From assembly GCF_003032475.1 (NCBI RefSeq), contig NZ_CP028369.1:2170001-2234000 (forward strand): 64,000 nt of DNA, in the 5' to 3' direction. Both the position numbers and the translations under genes were made by a program. Position 1 is the first letter of the stretch. Each line of letters begins with the position of its first letter. This document shows positions 42,380-50,435 of this stretch, piece after piece. The notes beneath the pieces were generated by a model. That model was not told where the DNA came from, did no database searches, and worked only from the letters and a program-made list of their open reading frames with translations. Source of the DNA: Streptomyces sp. P3. GTDB lineage: Bacteria; Actinomycetota; Actinomycetes; Streptomycetales; Streptomycetaceae.

Positions 42380-43360
42380 ATGCATGCGATCACGATTCCC
42401 GAACCCGGTGGTCCCGAGGCGCTGGTCTGGGACGAGGTCCCCGATCCCGTACCCGGGGAGGGCGAGGTCCTGGTCGAGGTGGTGGCCAGCGCCGTCAACC
42501 GGGCCGACATCCTGCAGCGGCAGGGCTTCTACGACCCGCCGCCCGGGGCATCCCGCCACCCCGGCCTGGAGTGCTCGGGCAGGATCGCCGCCCTGGGCCC
42601 GGGGGTGTCCGGCTGGAACGTCGGCGACGAGGTGTGCGCGCTGCTCGCGGGCGGCGGGTACGCGCAGCGGGTCGCCGTGCCGGCCGGTCAGCTGCTGCCC
42701 GTGCCGCAGGGCGTCGACCTGCGCCGGGCCGCCGCGCTCCCCGAGGTCACCAGCACCGTCTGGTCGAACGTCTTCATGATCGCTCACCTGCGGCCGGGCG
42801 AGACGCTGCTGGTGCACGGCGGGTCCAGCGGCATCGGCACCATGGCGATCCAGCTGGCCAAGGCCGTCGGCGCGAAGGTGGCCGTCACCGCGGGGACCGC
42901 CGAGAAGCTGGACCGGTGCGCCGAGCTGGGCGCCGACATCCTGATCGACTACCGCGAGCAGGACTTCGTCGCCGAGCTGAAGAAGGCCACCGACGGCGCC
43001 GGCGCCGACGTCATCCTCGACAACATGGGCGCGAAGTACCTGGACCGCAACGTGCGGGCCCTCGCCGTCAACGGCAGGCTCGCGATCATCGGGATGCAGG
43101 GCGGCGTCAAGGCGGAACTGAACATCGGCATGCTCCTCGCGAAGCGGGCCGCGGTCAGCGCGACCTCGCTGCGGGCCCGGCCGCTGGAGGAGAAGGCCGC
43201 CATCGTGGCCGCCGTGCGCGAGCACGTCTGGCCGCTGCTCGCGAGCGGCCACGTACGCCCGGTCGTCGACCGCGAACTGCCGATGAGTGAGGCGGCAGCC
43301 GCCCACCGAGTCGTCGAGGAGAGCGGCCATGTCGGCAAGGTGCTGCTGATCACCCCATGA
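42380..43360 (+). CDS. NAD(P)H:quinone oxidoreductase (medium-chain reductase, PIG3-like)
   Basis: Zinc-independent medium-chain dehydrogenase/reductase of the quinone oxidoreductase group. The 326 residues have the N-terminal catalytic fold ([19 protein letters not shown]), the Rossmann motif [17 protein letters not shown] and [24 protein letters not shown], typical of PIG3-type enzymes. It reduces quinones or enals with NADPH. ATG 42380 has a purine-rich leader (GGAGGAG). It stands alone. Confidence 0.92.
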   Translation: MHAITIPEPGGPEALVWDEVPDPVPGEGEVLVEVVASAVNRADILQRQGFYDPPPGASRHPGLECSGRIAALGPGVSGWNVGDEVCALLAGGGYAQRVAVPAGQLLPVPQGVDLRRAAALPEVTSTVWSNVFMIAHLRPGETLLVHGGSSGIGTMAIQLAKAVGAKVAVTAGTAEKLDRCAELGADILIDYREQDFVAELKKATDGAGADVILDNMGAKYLDRNVRALAVNGRLAIIGMQGGVKAELNIGMLLAKRAAVSATSLRARPLEEKAAIVAAVREHVWPLLASGHVRPVVDRELPMSEAAAAHRVVEESGHVGKVLLITP

Positions 43361-43472
43361 GGGCCCCCGAGAGCCCCCGGACCTCCTGAGGACCCCGGGA
43401 CCCCGGGACCCGTGAGGACGTTCCGGCGACGCCTCGAGGGCCACCCGGGGCGGCCTGCCCGCGGCGCCGGCG

Positions 43473-44084
43473 CTACCCGCGCCGCAGACGCAGCGCCGCG
43501 AGGGCCAGGGCGATGCCCAGGCCGATGAGGACGAGGCCGCTGCCCAGCGGCAGGATCTGCAGCACGGGACCGTCGGCCCGCTCCCCCTGGGCGGCCGCCT
43601 GCCGGACGTCGTCCCGCGGCGTGCCCGGGGTCGCGGGAGCGGAGGCTTTCGGCGGCGCGGACGCGGCGGTGTCGTCGTCGGGATCGCCGTCCCCGGCCTC
43701 GGTGTCGCCGTCGCCGGCTTCGTCCGGTTCGTCGGGCAGCGCGCCCACGCCGGACGCGTCGTCCGCCGCGTCGGTCTCGTCGGCCGTCCGCCCGGGCCGC
43801 TGCCGGCCTTCGCCCGCCCGGCTGCCCGCCCGTTCCGGTTCACGGGCGGAGGGGGACGCGGACGGGCCGACGGGCCGCGGTGCGACGAAGTGCGCGGGGG
43901 CGGCCGCGTACGGCGCGCCGCCGCCCGGCAGCAGCAGGAGCGCACCCGCCAGGGCCACCGCCCCCGTCGCCGCAGGCCTCCGCGCGAGCGCGGCCGTGCG
44001 CCTCGCCCGCTTCCGTACGCGCGTCTCAGCGCGCCCTCGATCGCCGGTACGCGTCGCGCCCGACGTCCGCTGCCATGGAGTCAC
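43473..44084 (-). CDS. Secreted, C-terminally membrane-anchored protein
   Basis: Not recognised. From GTG 44084 (GGGAGGGGG upstream) the 203 residues have a basic start, a signal-peptide-like hydrophobic helix (about 30-50), a disordered Pro/Asp/Glu/Ala-rich middle, and a C-terminal LPLGSG followed by a hydrophobic helix and RLRRG. This resembles a cell-wall sorting signal layout, but LPLGSG is not the usual LAxTG/LPxTG, so it may simply be a membrane-anchored protein. An in-frame ATG at 44330 would place the N-terminus inside the neighbouring MITE-like element and is less likely. Confidence 0.7.
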   Translation of the reverse strand: MTPWQRTSGATRTGDRGRAETRVRKRARRTAALARRPAATGAVALAGALLLLPGGGAPYAAAPAHFVAPRPVGPSASPSAREPERAGSRAGEGRQRPGRTADETDAADDASGVGALPDEPDEAGDGDTEAGDGDPDDDTAASAPPKASAPATPGTPRDDVRQAAAQGERADGPVLQILPLGSGLVLIGLGIALALAALRLRRG

Positions 44085-44128
44085 GTCAGTGACCCCCTCC
44101 CAGTACCCGGTCGCCGAGAGGAGACCTT

Positions 44129-44320
44129 GGGCGTGTTTCGAGAGTCCCGTCTGCCGGGCGGCGTCCGGCACGCGCTCTCCCGGAGGGGGATCCCCAGCCG
44201 CGTTGTCGGGATCGCCCCGATACGACCAGTAACGGGGCGAGCCTCCGCCTTGCGATCGCACGCACCGGACGCTGCCCGGCCTGCCTTTCGGGCAGGCGAC
44301 ACCACTTTCGAAACACGCCC
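44129..44320. mobile_element. 192-bp MITE-like element with imperfect 40-bp inverted ends
   Basis: The ends GGGCGTGTTTCGAGAGT (left) and GGGCGTGTTTCGAAAGT (right, read inward) match closely, and the match continues with gaps to GCGTCCGG about 40 bases in. The centre holds a shorter inverted repeat (TCGCCCCG...CGGGGCGA). GTGTTTCGAAAG-type ends resemble insertion sequences common in Streptomyces (possibly IS5-related). There is no transposase, and a clear target duplication is not visible (TT left, TA right). Confidence 0.65.
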
Positions 44321-44458
44321 TATTTGCCAAGATAAGGACGCGACAAGCCTCACATTCGTCAAATGGAACCGCATTCCGGATTCCGCCGAACGGGAACGGC
44401 GGGCGACTGTCGCGGGGGCAGGAACATGGCGGTGCGGAGCGTGCGCGAGAATGGCGGC

Positions 44459-45004
44459 ATGGAGATGTCGAGGAACGAAAGGTCGCCGGAGAACGCCCAG
44501 AAGATCCTGGTCGTCGGCCAGGACGGCATGGCGCTGGGCGGCATCGACGCCGACGAGGACTCCCGTGAGATCCCGGTGACGGAGCAGGTCGAGCAGCCCG
44601 CGAAGGTGATGCGCATCGGCAGCATGATCAAGCAACTGCTCGAGGAGGTGCGCGCGGCTCCTCTCGACGAGGCGAGCCGGGCCCGGCTGAAGGAGATCCA
44701 CTCGAGCTCGGTGAAGGAGCTGGAGGACGGCCTGGCGCCGGAACTGGTCGAGGAACTGGAGCGGCTCTCTCTGCCTTTCAACGAGGAGTCGACCCCGAGC
44801 GACGCGGAGCTGCGCATCGCGCAGGCCCAGTTGGTCGGCTGGCTCGAGGGCCTCTTCCACGGCATCCAGACCACCCTCTTCGCGCAGCAGATGGCCGCGC
44901 GTGCCCAACTCGAGCAGATGCGCCGCGCCCTGCCGCCGGGCGTCGGCCACGAGGGCGGCGACGACCCGCGCGCGGGCGGCCGCACCGGCGGACCGTACCT
45001 GTAG
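44459..45004 (+). CDS. bpa: Bacterial proteasome activator Bpa
   Basis: Dodecameric ring protein that opens the 20S proteasome without ATP. From ATG 44459 the 181 residues match the family throughout: EQPAKVMRIGSMIKQLLEEV, DAELRIAQAQLVGWLEGLFHG, LFAQQMAARAQLEQMR, and the C-terminal GGPYL, the counterpart of the GQYL tail that docks into the proteasome. ATG codons at 44426 and 44363 are also in frame; 44426 has a possible GGCAGGAAC site. It lies close downstream of the MITE-like element, which may affect its promoter. No proteasome genes are in this window. Confidence 0.92.
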   Translation: MEMSRNERSPENAQKILVVGQDGMALGGIDADEDSREIPVTEQVEQPAKVMRIGSMIKQLLEEVRAAPLDEASRARLKEIHSSSVKELEDGLAPELVEELERLSLPFNEESTPSDAELRIAQAQLVGWLEGLFHGIQTTLFAQQMAARAQLEQMRRALPPGVGHEGGDDPRAGGRTGGPYL

Positions 45005-45030
45005 AGCCCGACCCCACCCGAACCGACCCG

Positions 45031-45077
45031 ACGAGGAGTGGGGCCCGGCGTCCAGGACGCCGGGCCCCACTCCTCGT
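45031..45077. terminator. Long hairpin terminator between bpa and a kinase gene
   Basis: A near-perfect stem of about 22 bp (ACGAGGAGTGGGGCCCGGCG at 45031-45050 pairing to the end at 45077) around AGG, between convergent genes. It probably terminates both. Confidence 0.85.
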
Positions 45078-45099
45078 GCTGCTGCCTCGGACCGTTGCG

Positions 45100-46725
45100 T
45101 CAGGAAGCCGGGTTGCCCGTGGACACCTTCAGCTCGATCTCGGGCATGTCCGCCGGGTCGACGTCCGTCCCGGCGGACGGGAACTGGTCCATGACCGCCC
45201 CGGCGCCGTACGTGTTCTCGTCCATGTTCGTGACCTTGATTTTCCAGCCGGCGGCCTGGAAGCACTCCTTGACCGAGCCGATGTACTTGAACCTGAAGTT
45301 CGGGACCTGGATCTTGTCGGGGTCGTTGTACGACTCCTTCGGCTCGGAGCACTCCGTCGCATCGATCGTCTTGGTGGGGTCCGGTGCGCGGTAGCCCGCT
45401 GCCTTGGTCGCCGAGGGCGAGGCGCTGCTCCTGCCGCCCTTGGCGCCGTTGCCGTCCCCGTTCGTGGCGAGGCTGCCCATGAGGCCGCCGACCGCCACCA
45501 CGGCGACCACGGCCGAGCAGATCAACACCGCCCTGCTCCGGCGGGCGCTGCTCTGGGCCACCGCGGTCGACGCCTGCGGGCTCAGGTGGTACCCGGGCGG
45601 GGTGGGCGCATGCTGGTGGTTGTACGCCGGCGCCGGCGTCTGATAGCCGCCCTGCTGCGGGTAGCCGTAGGAGGGCGACGGCGTCGGGGTGCCGTACGGG
45701 TTGGGGTTCGGCGCGGGCTGGTAGGGCGTCTGGACGTTTCCCTGGGGTGCCGGGGTGCCCTGGCCGACCGGCGGGAACACCGCGGAGCCGACGCCCGCGC
45801 CGCTCGCCGTCTGCGCGCCCGGGACGATGCTCGGCGGGGCCGGCTGGAAGGACGCGGCGACGCGCAGGCACTCGTCGCGCATGGCGACCGCGGTCGGAAA
45901 ACGCTCGTTCGGGTTCTTCTTCAGCGCGCGCGCGACGAGTGCGTCGACGGCCGGCGGCAGCGCCCGGTTGATCGACGAGGGAGCCACCGGCTCCTCCTGC
46001 ACGTGCGCGTACGCGATCGCAAGCGGTGAATCCGCCTCGAACGGCAGTCTTCCGGTGACCAGTTGGAACAGCATGATGCCGACCGAGTAGAGGTCGGACC
46101 GGGCGTCCACGCCACGCCCCAGGGCCTGTTCGGGCGAGAGGTACTGCGGAGTGCCCACCACCATGCCGGTCTGCGTCATCGAGGTGACGCCGGACTGCAT
46201 CGCGCGTGCGATGCCGAAGTCCATCACCTTGACCACGCCGCGCTTGGTCATCATCACGTTGCCGGGTTTGATGTCGCGGTGGACCAGCCCCATCTCGTGG
46301 CTGATCTCCAGGGCCGCCAGCACGTCCGCGGTGATCTTCAGCGCCTTGTCGGCGGGCATCGCGCCCTGCCGTCGCACGTCCTCGTCGAGCACCGAGCCGA
46401 GCGGGCGGCCCTCGACGTACTCCATGACGATGTACGGGGTCGTCAGCCCGTCGACCTCGTCCTCTCCGGTGTCGAAGACGGAGACGATGTTGGTGTGCGT
46501 GAGCTTGGCCACGGCCTGGGCCTCGCGGCGGAACCGCTCGCGGAAGGCCTGCTCACGGCCCAGCTCGGTATGCAGGGTCTTGACCGCGACCTGCCGGTCG
46601 AGCACGGAGTCGTAGGCGAGGTGCACCGAGGCCATGCCGCCCTCGCCGAGCAGGTCGCGCAGCTGATAGCGGCCGGCGGCGAGCGCCCGCCCCGCGTACC
46701 GGCCTTGCCCGCCGTCGTGGCTCAT
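45100..46725 (-). CDS. Transmembrane Ser/Thr protein kinase with a single PASTA-like domain
   Basis: The 541 residues have a kinase domain (GEGGMASV at 27-34, Lys49, HRDIKPGNVM, DFG, and SMTQTGMVVGTPQYLSPEQA), a long Pro/Gln/Tyr-rich linker with QTPYQPAPNPNPYG-like repeats, a membrane helix (about 405-428), and one PASTA-like extracellular domain (IQVPNFRFKYIGS...). ATG 46725 has an upstream GGGACGC. It is divergent from another kinase. It differs from PknB in having one instead of four PASTA units and probably senses other wall fragments. Confidence 0.92.
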   Translation of the reverse strand: MSHDGGQGRYAGRALAAGRYQLRDLLGEGGMASVHLAYDSVLDRQVAVKTLHTELGREQAFRERFRREAQAVAKLTHTNIVSVFDTGEDEVDGLTTPYIVMEYVEGRPLGSVLDEDVRRQGAMPADKALKITADVLAALEISHEMGLVHRDIKPGNVMMTKRGVVKVMDFGIARAMQSGVTSMTQTGMVVGTPQYLSPEQALGRGVDARSDLYSVGIMLFQLVTGRLPFEADSPLAIAYAHVQEEPVAPSSINRALPPAVDALVARALKKNPNERFPTAVAMRDECLRVAASFQPAPPSIVPGAQTASGAGVGSAVFPPVGQGTPAPQGNVQTPYQPAPNPNPYGTPTPSPSYGYPQQGGYQTPAPAYNHQHAPTPPGYHLSPQASTAVAQSSARRSRAVLICSAVVAVVAVGGLMGSLATNGDGNGAKGGRSSASPSATKAAGYRAPDPTKTIDATECSEPKESYNDPDKIQVPNFRFKYIGSVKECFQAAGWKIKVTNMDENTYGAGAVMDQFPSAGTDVDPADMPEIELKVSTGNPAS

Positions 46726-47082
46726 CTTCTGCGTCCCCCGTAGGCCTTCGGCACCGTTGACTGCCGTTGATCCAAAGTGCTATTCCCGGCCAAGTCTGCC
46801 GCAGGGCACCGACACGTCAAGTTCGGTGCCCGTTCCGTGACCCTAGGAGGAAGAAGCGTCGCGGAAGCGTTACAGCCGCCGTACGGCAGGTACACAGGAT
46901 TTGCACGTCGGCACGGGGTGGGGGTTGCATGACCCGTCCGTCCCGGACCCGCGCCCGGGCACGTCCGGGTCGTCATCATGGCGATCGTCCCGGACCGGAG
47001 GATTGCGCGGAGGCTGTAGCGTGGCCGACGGAGACCGTGACAACACCGCGCGCACCGCGGGCAGAAACGACGGCGAGGACTG
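46726..47082. other. Intergenic region between divergent kinase genes
   Basis: 357 bases that must hold both kinase promoters. A plus-strand candidate is TTGACT (46757-46762), 18 bases, TATTCC (46781-46786), about 300 bases upstream of the right-hand kinase. A minus-strand TTGACG lies at 46814-46819 without a good -10. Small open frames here have no recognisable product. Confidence 0.35.
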
Positions 47083-48663
47083 ATGGCACAGCAGCGCGCT
47101 CAGGGCCCGTCCGACCCCGAGGCGACTGGCGGCGGTATGTCAGATGCGCCGGAGAACTGGGGCAACGGAGGGCTCGTCGGAGACGGCCGGTACCGGCTGA
47201 CCCGCAGACTCGGCCGGGGCGGCATGGCCGAGGTGTTCGCAGCCGAGGACGTGCGTCTCGGACGCACCGTCGCGGTCAAGCTGCTGCGCGCCGATCTGGC
47301 CGAGGACCCGGTGTCCAAGGCCCGCTTCACGCGTGAGGCCCAGTCGGTGGCCGGTCTCAACCACCATGCGATCGTCGCCGTGTACGACTCCGGCGAGGAC
47401 TTCGTGGGCGGCCAGAGCGTGCCGTACATCGTGATGGAGATCGTCGAGGGACGCACCATTCGCGACCTCCTCCTCAACGCCGAGGCACCCGGGCCCGAGC
47501 AGGCCCTGATCATCACCTCCGGCGTGCTCGAGGCGCTCGCCTACTCGCACCAGCACGGCATCGTGCACCGTGACATCAAGCCGGCGAACGTGATCATCAC
47601 GCACAACGGCGCGGTCAAGGTGATGGACTTCGGCATCGCGCGCGCCCTGCACGGTGCGTCCACGACGATGACGCAGACCGGCATGGTCATGGGCACCCCG
47701 CAGTACCTCTCCCCGGAGCAGGCGCTCGGCAAGGCCGTCGACCACCGTTCCGACCTGTACGCGACGGGCTGCCTGCTGTACGAACTGCTCGCGCTGCGTC
47801 CCCCCTTCACCGGTGAGACGCCGCTGTCGGTGGTCTACCAGCATGTCCAGGACATCCCGGTGCCGCCGTCGCAGACCTCGGGCGGGGAGTGCCCGCCGGA
47901 ACTCGACGGGCTCGTCATGCGTTCTCTGGCGAAGGACCCCGACGACCGTTTCCAGACGGCGGAGGAGATGCGCGGCCTCGTCCAGTACGGGCTGCAGATG
48001 CTGTACGACCAGGGCGGTCACACCGGCACCTGGAACACCGGGCCCGTGGGCGTCGCCGACGGCCGCGGCACGCCCCCCGGCGGTTACGCGAGCACCACCG
48101 TGCTGCCGCACGGCGCGGACGGCTCCAGCACCTCGCAGATCCCGCAGCCGATCCTGCCCACCGGTTACGGCGGCGGCGACGACGGCGGCTTCGAGGGCCA
48201 CGGCAACAAGGGCAGCGGCCGCGGCAAGCTGTGGATCCTCGCAGTCTTCGCGGTGATCGCCATTGCCGCGGGCGTCGCGCTCGCCCTGAACAACAAGGTG
48301 GGCGACAAGGACGGCGGCGGGACCCGCCCGTCGCCCTCGGCCTCGCCGACCGCCTCGGACGTCTCGCCGAGCGCGGAGCCGAGCCAGGAGGAGACCGAAA
48401 CGTCCACGGGCGACAGCACGGACGACGGCACGGGATCCAACGACAACCACAACTACTCGCCGTCGTACACGCCGTCGCGCTCGCCGTCCTCCTCGCCGTC
48501 CCAGTCCGCCACGGGCGAGCCGACGGACGGCGAGACGGCCACCCAGCCGTCGGACAAGCCGTCCGACACGGAGACCGACCCGAGCCCCCCGGCCTCGGAG
48601 GACCCGACGGGCGGCGCGGACCAGGGCAACACCACGCTCGGGGGCGCAGGCCTCCCCAACTGA
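47083..48663 (+). CDS. Transmembrane Ser/Thr protein kinase without PASTA domains
   Basis: The 526 residues hold a kinase domain (GRGGMAEV at 44-51, Lys66, HRDIKPANVI, DFG, TMTQTGMVMGTPQYLSPEQA), a Gly-rich linker, one membrane helix (about 385-402), and an extracellular Ser/Thr/Pro/Glu-rich tail of about 120 residues with SPSxSPS-type repeats. There is no recognised sensor fold. ATG 47083 has GAGGA upstream; ATG 47137 is a possible alternative. The kinase core is similar to its divergent neighbour, suggesting an old duplication with different external parts. Confidence 0.92.
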   Translation: MAQQRAQGPSDPEATGGGMSDAPENWGNGGLVGDGRYRLTRRLGRGGMAEVFAAEDVRLGRTVAVKLLRADLAEDPVSKARFTREAQSVAGLNHHAIVAVYDSGEDFVGGQSVPYIVMEIVEGRTIRDLLLNAEAPGPEQALIITSGVLEALAYSHQHGIVHRDIKPANVIITHNGAVKVMDFGIARALHGASTTMTQTGMVMGTPQYLSPEQALGKAVDHRSDLYATGCLLYELLALRPPFTGETPLSVVYQHVQDIPVPPSQTSGGECPPELDGLVMRSLAKDPDDRFQTAEEMRGLVQYGLQMLYDQGGHTGTWNTGPVGVADGRGTPPGGYASTTVLPHGADGSSTSQIPQPILPTGYGGGDDGGFEGHGNKGSGRGKLWILAVFAVIAIAAGVALALNNKVGDKDGGGTRPSPSASPTASDVSPSAEPSQEETETSTGDSTDDGTGSNDNHNYSPSYTPSRSPSSSPSQSATGEPTDGETATQPSDKPSDTETDPSPPASEDPTGGADQGNTTLGGAGLPN

Positions 48664-48750
48664 GCGACACCGGGCCGCCCGGCCCCGCGGATGCCGCCAC
48701 GGTTCCCTGCGGGTGCCGGCCCGCCCGCGTCGTGTCTGCCACGCACACGT

Positions 48751-48768
48751 GAGCCCGTGAAAGGGCTC
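48751..48768. terminator. Possible terminator between convergent genes
   Basis: GAGCCC-GTGAAA-GGGCTC, extended by partly paired GTG/CAC bases, lies between the convergent kinase and phosphotransferase genes. The stem is short, so the call is tentative. Confidence 0.45.
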
Positions 48769-48827
48769 CACGCGCGCGTGCTCGTCCGGCGCGGGGCGGT
48801 GGTCCGTGGGCGCCGCCGGTGTCCCGG

Positions 48828-49877
48828 TCAGCCGGTGAACGCGCCGCAGACCGCGTCGTACTCCCGGGTCCACCAGACGGCCAGCGCGGAGGCGGCAGGG
48901 AACTGCGGGTCCGCGCGCGTGTCGTCGCGCTCGTAGTGCCAGCGCAGCATCCAGAAGTCGTTGAGCCGCTCCCACCACACGCGATGCACGGCCGCCGCGA
49001 GTTCACAGGGTGCGGCGCCGGCCGTGCGCCGGTACGCGCGTGCGTACGCCCTCGCCTTCGGCAGGTCGAGTGTGCCGTCGGGCCGGACGAAGAAGATCGC
49101 GGCGGCGCGGACGGCCTCCTCCGCGCGGGGCTGCACGCCGAGCCGGTCCCAGTCGACGATGGCGGCGGGCGCGTCTCCGCGGTAGAGCAGGTTGAAGGGG
49201 TGGAAGTCCCCGTGCACCCAGCCGACCGGCCCCGTGTGCGGCGGCCGCCGGTCCGCGTGCCGTTCCAGCAGTGTGCGGCGCTCCAGGAGGCGGTGGCGGG
49301 CGAGTTCGTCGAAGGCGTCGGCGGGGCGTCGGCGGCGCACGCGCGCGAGGAGGTCGTCGATGAGGACGAAGGTGTCCGCGGGGTCAGCGCTCGGCTGGGC
49401 GGACGTCTGGGGACCGCGTGCCGGAGCGCGTTGCGCGGCGCAAGGAGTGCGCTCCGGCTCGCGCGCCGTGCGCATCACGTGCTCCAGGCTGGCGTGCACC
49501 ACCCCCAGCAGCGCCCCCAGACGGCCGCACTGGCCTGCGGTGAGCTGGGCGCCGTTGCGGTGCCGGCCCTCGACCCAGGGGTGCAGGGCGTAGACGCGGC
49601 CGCCGACGACGGCGACCGTGCGTCCGTCGTGTGCGGACAGCGGGGGAGCGACCGGGACGCCGAGGTCGGCCAGCCGCTCGGTGGCCCGGTGCTGACGGGC
49701 GACGGAGACGGGGTCGGCGGTGTCGGGGTCGAAATGGTGCTTGAGGAAATAGCGGCCGCGGGTGGTGCGCAGCCGGTATCCGCGGTTGAGCAGGCCTTCG
49801 TCAACGGGTTCGCAGGCGAGCGCCGTACCGGCGGCGTACCGACGGAGCAGGGCGCTCAAAGGGGGCGCGTGGGGCAT
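48828..49877 (-). CDS. Aminoglycoside-phosphotransferase-family (APH fold) protein
   Basis: A small-molecule kinase fold of unknown substrate. From ATG 49877 the 349 residues contain the N-lobe (GYRLRTTRGRYFLKHHF with the probable ATP-binding Lys), VHGDFHPFNLLY (catalytic loop HGDxHxxN) and IVDWDRLG (metal-binding Asp). An in-frame extension to 49973 lacks conservation features. Related proteins phosphorylate choline, homoserine or antibiotics; context gives no hint. The middle has a variable Arg/Pro/Gln-rich insert. Confidence 0.85.
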   Translation of the reverse strand: MPHAPPLSALLRRYAAGTALACEPVDEGLLNRGYRLRTTRGRYFLKHHFDPDTADPVSVARQHRATERLADLGVPVAPPLSAHDGRTVAVVGGRVYALHPWVEGRHRNGAQLTAGQCGRLGALLGVVHASLEHVMRTAREPERTPCAAQRAPARGPQTSAQPSADPADTFVLIDDLLARVRRRRPADAFDELARHRLLERRTLLERHADRRPPHTGPVGWVHGDFHPFNLLYRGDAPAAIVDWDRLGVQPRAEEAVRAAAIFFVRPDGTLDLPKARAYARAYRRTAGAAPCELAAAVHRVWWERLNDFWMLRWHYERDDTRADPQFPAASALAVWWTREYDAVCGAFTG

Positions 49878-50435
49878 GGACGGTGGTACACAGGAGCGCG
49901 GCACGCGCCCGATGCTAGGGCACGGAGCGAGGCCGTGAGCTGGGCGTTGTCGCAGACAGTCACGGAACGTCACCTGATGTCAACACGTGTCAGAGTTGGT
50001 CGTCGGTGATCGCGTCGGGCCGCCCGCGGGTGGCGTCCGGCGGTCTTCGGCGGCGCCCTGAAGAGCCCCGCGGGGCCCGTACCGCCACCCGGTCTCACAT
50101 ACTGACTCTTCCCGTGGCCTGGGTGGCCGGGTTAACGTGCCGTTGCTCCGGCCTCCTGCAAGGCTGTGACCAGGCTCCTTCCCGACTTTGCCGATTTACT
50201 TGGAAATCCAAGCAAAAACGCAGGTCAGGAGGGGTTTCACAAGTATGTGGAGCACTGGGTAACGTGATGACTGCAGGGCGCTCGCCGGGGCACCTGTCAC
50301 GCCTGTTCCGGCCGAGCGGCACCCACCCCGTGCACGGGTGTCGGAACAGGTGAGCCGCTCCCCCAGGCTCCTGAAGAGCCGGGGGACCCCCAGCCACCCG
50401 GCAACCCCGGGGGCCGGAACGACGGAGGAGCACAC
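49878..50435. promoter_or_regulatory. Long leader/promoter region of bkdFGH
   Basis: 558 bases without a clear gene. It includes a low-G+C stretch with the palindrome CTTGGA-AA-TCCAAG (50199-50212), which could be an operator, a weak promoter candidate (TTCACA 50236-50241, 18 bases, TAACGT 50260-50265), and a hairpin CCTGTTCCG/CGGAACAGG (50302-50310 with 50342-50350). GAGCGGC (50314-50320) can pair with GCCGCTC (50354-50360), giving a possible pseudoknot. A 28-codon frame (50267-50353) ends at the hairpin but lacks a good ribosome site. Confidence 0.4.

Noticed and set aside
43473..44330. Upstream ATG (44330) giving a 285-residue secreted protein
   Set aside because: The added 82 residues would be encoded by the MITE-like element, and a good ribosome site precedes GTG 44084 instead.
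50267..50353. 28-codon leader peptide before bkdF
   Set aside because: No ribosome site at proper distance and no run of branched-chain codons; kept only as a remark in the leader entry.
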